Assembly: GCA_050742455.1 (NCBI GenBank)
Contig: JBOGIG010000081.1
Coordinates: 1 to 14,910 of the forward strand
DNA length: 14,910 bases
Direction: 5' to 3'
From: JBOGIG01 sp050742455
Lineage (GTDB): Bacteria > Actinomycetota > Acidimicrobiia > Acidimicrobiales > JBOGIG01
Shown here: positions 14,198 to 14,910 of the stretch, piece by piece
How the letters are laid out: the number at the start of each line of letters is the position of its first letter
Numbering within the stretch: position 1 is the first letter of the stretch
Translations under genes and position numbers: made by a program
The notes under the pieces: model-generated
Databases searched by the model: none
What the model was told of the DNA's origin: nothing
Seen by the model: only the letters and a program-made list of their open reading frames with translations

Positions 14198-14866
14198 GTG
14201 CCCACCTCGATTCTCACGGCGCCCGCGTTCGGGATTGGGATCTATAGCTTCCCTGAGGCTGCCCGGATCCTCAGCATGCGGGCCGCGGACGTGCGGGCTG
14301 GGACCCTTCGCAATTGGGTTGCCGAGTTGGCTCCGCCGAGCGTAGCGATTGGCCCTGACGAGCCGCGCTTGCTCTCATTCCACGACCTCGTCAGCCTGGA
14401 GGTCGTCCGGCGCTTCCGCCGGTCAGGGGTGAGCCTCCAAAAGCTCCGCAAGCTGGAAGTCGCGCTGGCCGAGTCGCTGCCGGGGGTGGCCCGCCCTTTC
14501 GCGCAGCGGCTCTTCTTCACCGACGGCGCCGCGATCTGGGCCGACCTGGCGACGGCCGGCGCAGAGCCGCAAGTCATCGAGCTGGTCGGCAGACGTGCCG
14601 GACACTACGTGTGGCTGCCTGCCATCGAGGCGTTCGCCGAGGAGATCCGCTTCGGCGCTGAGAACGAGGCGGTTGCCTGGGAGCTGACCGACCGCATCGA
14701 GATCGATCCGAACATCCAGTTCGGCGAACCCGTCGTGAAGGGCACGCGCCTCCCTATCGCCGTCATCGCGAGGGAGCTGGTGTCCCACAGCGTAGAGCAG
14801 ATCGCCGACTGGCACGCGATCGACGTGGAGGACGTGCGCGAGGTCCAGCTCCTCCTTGCCGCCTGA
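14198..14866 (+). CDS. HTH-DUF433 protein, VapB45-like antitoxin
   Basis: This is a 222-residue two-domain protein. The N-terminal part (about residues 16-90) looks like a MerR-type winged helix: YSFPEAARILSM, then TLRNWV, then LLSFHDLVSLEVVRRFRRSGVSLQKLRKL. The C-terminal part (about 166-222) is a DUF433 domain, with IEIDPNIQFGEPVVKGTRLP followed by VEQIADWHAIDVEDVREVQLLL. Such HTH-DUF433 proteins are commonly antitoxins paired with a PIN-like DUF5615 toxin (VapBC45-like), and the start of such a toxin overlaps this gene's end. The likely role is to bind and inhibit the toxin and repress the operon. The GTG start follows a leaderless -10. The family assignment is firm; the toxin-antitoxin role is inferred. 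Confidence 0.85.
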   Translation: MPTSILTAPAFGIGIYSFPEAARILSMRAADVRAGTLRNWVAELAPPSVAIGPDEPRLLSFHDLVSLEVVRRFRRSGVSLQKLRKLEVALAESLPGVARPFAQRLFFTDGAAIWADLATAGAEPQVIELVGRRAGHYVWLPAIEAFAEEIRFGAENEAVAWELTDRIEIDPNIQFGEPVVKGTRLPIAVIARELVSHSVEQIADWHAIDVEDVREVQLLLAA

Positions 14867-14910
14867 GCCCCGAGTCCTTCGGGACGAGAACTTCAGTCAT
14901 TGGCTGGGTG
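14856..14910 (+). CDS. DUF5615 (PIN-like) toxin, N-terminus only
   Basis: The frame beginning at TTG 14856 reads (M)PPEPRVLRDENFSHWLG to the window edge. The VLRDENFSHWL stretch matches the conserved start of DUF5615 proteins (typically LLDENLSxxL), whose Asp-Glu pair belongs to the PIN-like nuclease site. TTG 14856 overlaps the antitoxin-like stop (14864-14866) by 11 bases and would encode a product shifted in frame, the usual overlap for such pairs. Only 18 codons are visible, so the start codon and the identity are both tentative. Confidence 0.55.
   Translation, partial: MPPEPRVLRDENFSHWLG

Overview
The window is GC-rich, densely packed chromosomal DNA that looks like Actinomycetota. It carries a mycothiol-dependent isomerase-family protein, two secreted antigen-85-like esterases, many TGA stops, GTG and TTG starts, and several genes with a -10 hexamer lying directly before the start codon (leaderless pattern). 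A lineage near Acidimicrobiia is my best guess, but that is inference. There is no rRNA, tRNA, CRISPR array or insertion sequence.

Left part (1-3684). A DUF1697 gene is broken by one in-frame TGA and is coupled behind a TetR-family regulator. The regulator diverges from a flavin monoamine oxidase gene. A perfect 7+7 bp inverted repeat sits between the two predicted -10 elements, as expected for an operator controlling both directions. The oxidase meets a SAM methyltransferase tail to tail with a 14 bp overlap.

Middle (3728-8661). On the minus strand, a maleylpyruvate isomerase-family gene, a secreted esterase and the methyltransferase follow one another. Diverging from the first of these is a short methylenetetrahydrofolate reductase-like gene. 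It is followed on the plus strand by a stand-alone CTP-synthase glutaminase-like protein that has lost its catalytic His and Glu, and by a sodium/calcium exchanger-like membrane protein with unusual alpha repeats. The leader of the exchanger gene may be structured.

Right part (8675-14910). On the minus strand a metallophosphoesterase and a large coiled-coil ATPase (SbcD/SbcC-like, YhaO/YhaN type) overlap by one base. The ATPase has a two-helix membrane hairpin in its middle and an altered Walker A. Upstream lies the C-terminal half of a PhnB/VOC-type gene, truncated next to the start of a second secreted esterase. The window ends in a HTH-DUF433 antitoxin-like gene, overlapped by the first codons of what looks like a DUF5615 (PIN-like) toxin.

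Most of these genes are recognisable families. The points most worth following are the TetR/oxidase operator, the oxidase without its aromatic cage, the amidotransferase without its triad, the membrane-hairpin ATPase pair and the edge toxin-antitoxin pair. I saw no clear multi-gene system that is wholly new.
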